64,000 nucleotides of DNA from assembly GCA_965261695.1 (NCBI GenBank), contig OZ253474.1, forward strand, positions 1,240,001 to 1,304,000, in the 5' to 3' direction. Under the pieces are notes generated by a model. It ran no database searches and was not told the origin of the DNA. It worked only from the letters and a program-made list of their open reading frames with translations. Positions within the stretch are counted from its first letter, which is position 1, and each line of letters starts with the position of its first letter. Shown here in pieces: positions 61,514 to 64,000 of the stretch. The stretch is from Bin5 sp965261695. GTDB taxonomy: Bacteria > Chloroflexota > Anaerolineae > Caldilineales > Caldilineaceae. Position numbers and translations under genes: made by a program.

Positions 61514-62851
61514 TCAGGCAATCAGCAGCGAGCTGGCGGTTCTCAGATTCGCGCTCTTGCGATAATCGCTTATGCTACTCAGCAACTCCTCTGTGGTCGC
61601 AATGGCATCCTGGAATTCGGACGTGACCACGTCGGCAATCGACTCCTTGACAGCATTCACCTTCACATCCACCTCGGGCAGATAATCCCACGTCTTGAGA
61701 GCGGACGTAAGATCGGCGGCCTTGCCCGTAATCGCCTGGGTTTGAGATGCGAACCAGACCAACGCCCTGTCAATTCCTAGTCGCTGAACCATCTCGGTCG
61801 CCAATTCCCACGCCCGGTCTACCCCTAATCGATCCGCCATCGTGTTGAACCAGTCCAACACGACGTCTAAGACGCTAACTTCCGCATCTTTGAACAAGCT
61901 TTGCAGATTCCTCCCTGTGTCTTCGAGGACTTCGCCGAGAGTTTCCAGGCCCTCCTCACCATCCAGCACCTTCCACCATCCTCTGGCCAGCGTGATCACC
62001 TGATGCCCGAGGAACACCAAGCCCACGGCTTGCAGGACGATCAACAGCGGCGCAAATATTGGGATTAGAAAGGGAAACGCCAGAGAAATCCCGATGATCA
62101 GTCCCGTGATGGTGAATCCCAAGGCTCCGGCAACGATACTGGAAATTATAATCTTTGACACCATCTCCCCCCATTCGATCTTGCCTTCTGCATATTGCAG
62201 GCCGCACTCCAAACAGGCGAGTAGGCCGCCCACGACGACGCCAACCATTCCGCCCCTGACCATGCCCTTTATGGTTTGGATGATGGCGAAGCGCATGGCT
62301 TCGATGAGCAGGAGGCCTCTGGCAAGCGCTATGTCCGTAGGACTCATCGGACGAGCGCCCAGCATCTTGTTGCACGGAGAGCACCACCATATCCCGTTTT
62401 CCGCGATTGTTGCCCCGCCCCATGCTTTGGGAATGATATGGGACCAGTCTTTTCCTTTGTGGAACTTTGACAGGGCTTCCGGACCGCCTGCCCGGATCGG
62501 TGCAGGGATGGTCTCCCAGATTGCTTTCGCCAAGGGCATACTCTTATACTCACCCCCCGCATATTGGTACTTCAGTTTGAACTGTTGCGGCAATTTATCA
62601 AAGTCCAGATTGCGGGCAAAGAAGTTGAGAAAATTGCCTGCAACCCACAACCCTCCTAAGCCCGATGCTATCCAGTTCTGGACTTCAAGATCGTTCAGGA
62701 GGTCGGTTCCTTGCCGGATCGAGAGTGGAGAGGTTCCTTGTGCCTGTACAGGACTGGCGGGCGGAGATAAGGCGCCCGCCAAAGTCAGCGTCACGCCAAT
62801 TCGCGTGGTTGACCGCAGGAATTGGCGACGGTTAAGGGTATGATCTGTCAT
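61514..62851 (-). CDS. Predicted Tat-exported membrane protein with HNH-like motif
   Basis: A 445-residue protein, ATG at 62851 behind GGGAG. The N-terminus has a twin-arginine signal (LNRRQFLRSTTRIG) with a hydrophobic core. At about 125-175 is an HNH-like segment: DWSHIIPKAWGG, then ENGIWWCSPCNKMLGARPMSP, with the His, Asn and Asn/Cys arrangement of small nucleases. Residues about 185-310 are very hydrophobic (several membrane helices, including VSKIIISSIVAGALGFTITG). The C-terminal part is alpha-helical. I know no protein with this order. It lies between two DUF4352-type secreted-protein genes. Confidence 0.6.
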   Translation of the reverse strand: MTDHTLNRRQFLRSTTRIGVTLTLAGALSPPASPVQAQGTSPLSIRQGTDLLNDLEVQNWIASGLGGLWVAGNFLNFFARNLDFDKLPQQFKLKYQYAGGEYKSMPLAKAIWETIPAPIRAGGPEALSKFHKGKDWSHIIPKAWGGATIAENGIWWCSPCNKMLGARPMSPTDIALARGLLLIEAMRFAIIQTIKGMVRGGMVGVVVGGLLACLECGLQYAEGKIEWGEMVSKIIISSIVAGALGFTITGLIIGISLAFPFLIPIFAPLLIVLQAVGLVFLGHQVITLARGWWKVLDGEEGLETLGEVLEDTGRNLQSLFKDAEVSVLDVVLDWFNTMADRLGVDRAWELATEMVQRLGIDRALVWFASQTQAITGKAADLTSALKTWDYLPEVDVKVNAVKESIADVVTSEFQDAIATTEELLSSISDYRKSANLRTASSLLIA

Positions 62852-62914
62852 TCTCGGCTCCCTGGAATTCAGTTTCGAAAAGAAGCTTGTAGCATGAGTT
62901 TGGACCCACGCCAA

Positions 62915-64000
62915 CTATTTTACTTTTACTACGGGGCAATGAAATTCGACTGCAAAGTCCGTTGGGGCTACCTCAACGACGTATTGCTCGCCGGGCAAAT
63001 CCCATGCGATTGTACTGTCGTCTTCGCCTCTGAAATCGTTCAACCGTTGCCAGAAGCAGAAGAGTTCCTCCTGTGGTTCGCCTTTGTATTCGCCAGGGGC
63101 AATATCCAGTCCTACCACGTACATACCGGGAGGAACCGAAGCCAATAGCGGATCGCGAGGCTCAAGCTGCGCAATCGGCGCCAACTCACATTCTGTCGTA
63201 AAGGCAATGTCGTCAGACTGCACTTCCACATAGAACGGCCCTTCATGCAGTCCCATCGCGATAATGCTTTCGGGGTCTTGATTCAGATCACTCAATCGCG
63301 CCCACTTACAGATTGAACCCTCCCTAGCTTCACCTCGGTACACTCCTATGGGGCAGTCTTCACCGACTTCATAGGTGCCAGGATCAACGCACCGTGGCGG
63401 AGCAGCCGCCGCAACGCTTGAGAAGACGATTACAGTGGACTCATACCCTTCCAAATCGTTTGCCCATAAGGCGAATTTTTCCGAATCTTTTGCGACTTCA
63501 AGAATAGCGGTGCATATTGTGGGCGTGTTGGGCTTCAAAGAATAGGTACGCGGTGGGATTAGGGAGGGAGGGCACTCCACTTCGTCATCAATATATTCCA
63601 ATCGGTCGCCGAAGTGGCTGTACTTTCGGCCGTCATTGTCTTCCAATATCACACCATCATAACCGAGCGTATCAGACCCCTGATTCAGCAGCTGAAACTG
63701 TACTTTCACGAATCGCCCTTCTGTTGTCTCCGTATCCCCTTCTTCTTTCATCAAATCCTGACCAAGTTCTTCCACGGACAGAACTCGCCAGCACATGTCT
63801 CCAACTTCTACATCTTCGTCGACAAAGAAAAGGCGAACAGGTTGCAAATCAGACAGACCCAGGGAAACGATTTCGCTGCTAGCGTCGGCCCCACCAAGAT
63901 CGACTGCGATTAGAGCGAACTCTGTCGAATCTTGGGGAACTTCATAGATGCTAGTGCAAGTGGTTATTACGTTAGGCTTCAGCTTATATTGACCGACGAT
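62915..64000 (-). CDS. Second spondin/DUF4352-type secreted protein, partial
   Basis: The frame is open to the right edge, so the N-terminus lies outside. It contains the end of one DUF4352-type domain, a complete one (VGDMCWRVLSVEELGQDL), and the two C-terminal units (PIGVYRGEA..CKWARL and APGEYKGEP..FCFWQRLND). It is homologous to 58824-61451 along the whole visible length. Its last 190 bases are almost the same as in the other two copies, much closer than the rest, which suggests gene conversion. Confidence 0.75.
   Translation of the reverse strand: MVGQYKLKPNVITTCTSIYEVPQDSTEFALIAVDLGGADASSEIVSLGLSDLQPVRLFFVDEDVEVGDMCWRVLSVEELGQDLMKEEGDTETTEGRFVKVQFQLLNQGSDTLGYDGVILEDNDGRKYSHFGDRLEYIDDEVECPPSLIPPRTYSLKPNTPTICTAILEVAKDSEKFALWANDLEGYESTVIVFSSVAAAAPPRCVDPGTYEVGEDCPIGVYRGEAREGSICKWARLSDLNQDPESIIAMGLHEGPFYVEVQSDDIAFTTECELAPIAQLEPRDPLLASVPPGMYVVGLDIAPGEYKGEPQEELFCFWQRLNDFRGEDDSTIAWDLPGEQYVVEVAPTDFAVEFHCPVVKVK

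Overview
The window looks like chromosomal DNA of an uncultured, fairly GC-rich bacterium. Gene families (many phytanoyl-CoA dioxygenase-like enzymes, Dpp-type transporters, spondin/DUF4352 secreted proteins) and the tmRNA tag would fit a Chloroflexota lineage such as a Caldilinea-like symbiont or free-living relative. That placement is inference only; no rRNA gene is present to test it.

Region 1 (1-35 kb) is an accessory carbohydrate/organic-acid catabolism region. It holds five-bladed-propeller glycosidase-like proteins, two BNR-repeat sialidase-like proteins, an enolase-superfamily dehydratase, a ThDP enzyme, two Gfo/Idh/MocA oxidoreductases, a DHDPS/NAL-family lyase, two Dpp-type ABC importers without ATPases, two phytanoyl-CoA dioxygenase-like enzymes, an alpha/beta hydrolase and an SMP-30 protein. 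Many families occur two or three times, and several broken copies remain: a deleted propeller gene, a truncated solute-binding protein, a maleate-isomerase-like stub and a frameshifted gene. The most unusual unit is a tight five-gene minus-strand operon (18.2-24.3 kb): metallophosphoesterase fusion, oxidoreductase, two ketol-acid reductoisomerase (KARI)-like proteins and an amidohydrolase. Both KARI-like proteins keep the dinucleotide-binding and knotted-domain signatures but have lost the active-site His, Lys and Asp, so they probably do a different reaction.

Region 2 (34-51 kb) is core housekeeping: a minimal Ser/Thr kinase, the sdhCDAB operon, an anchored serine protease, icd, an SDR, fabF, pyrC-pyrB and hemC-hemD-hemB. 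PyrC and HemD carry in-frame low-complexity insertions, and a truncated methyltransferase sits between hemD and hemB.

Region 3 (51-54 kb) holds a 29-unit array of a 10-bp repeat, tRNA-Ser(GGA), an SRP RNA with a long terminal helix, an MFS transporter and tmRNA.

Region 4 (54-64 kb) is recently rearranged. A segment of about 1.2 kb with an aldo/keto reductase and the tail of a secreted multidomain protein is duplicated. An IS3-family element and a 5'-truncated AIPR phage-resistance gene lie between the copies. It continues with a spondin/DUF4352 secreted protein, a predicted Tat-exported membrane protein with an HNH-like motif, and a second DUF4352 protein that runs off the right edge.

Promoters of the form TTGNNN-N17-TATANT can be read before several genes, and two promoter-proximal dyads could be operators for the catabolic operons. 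No transcription-factor gene was recognised in the window.
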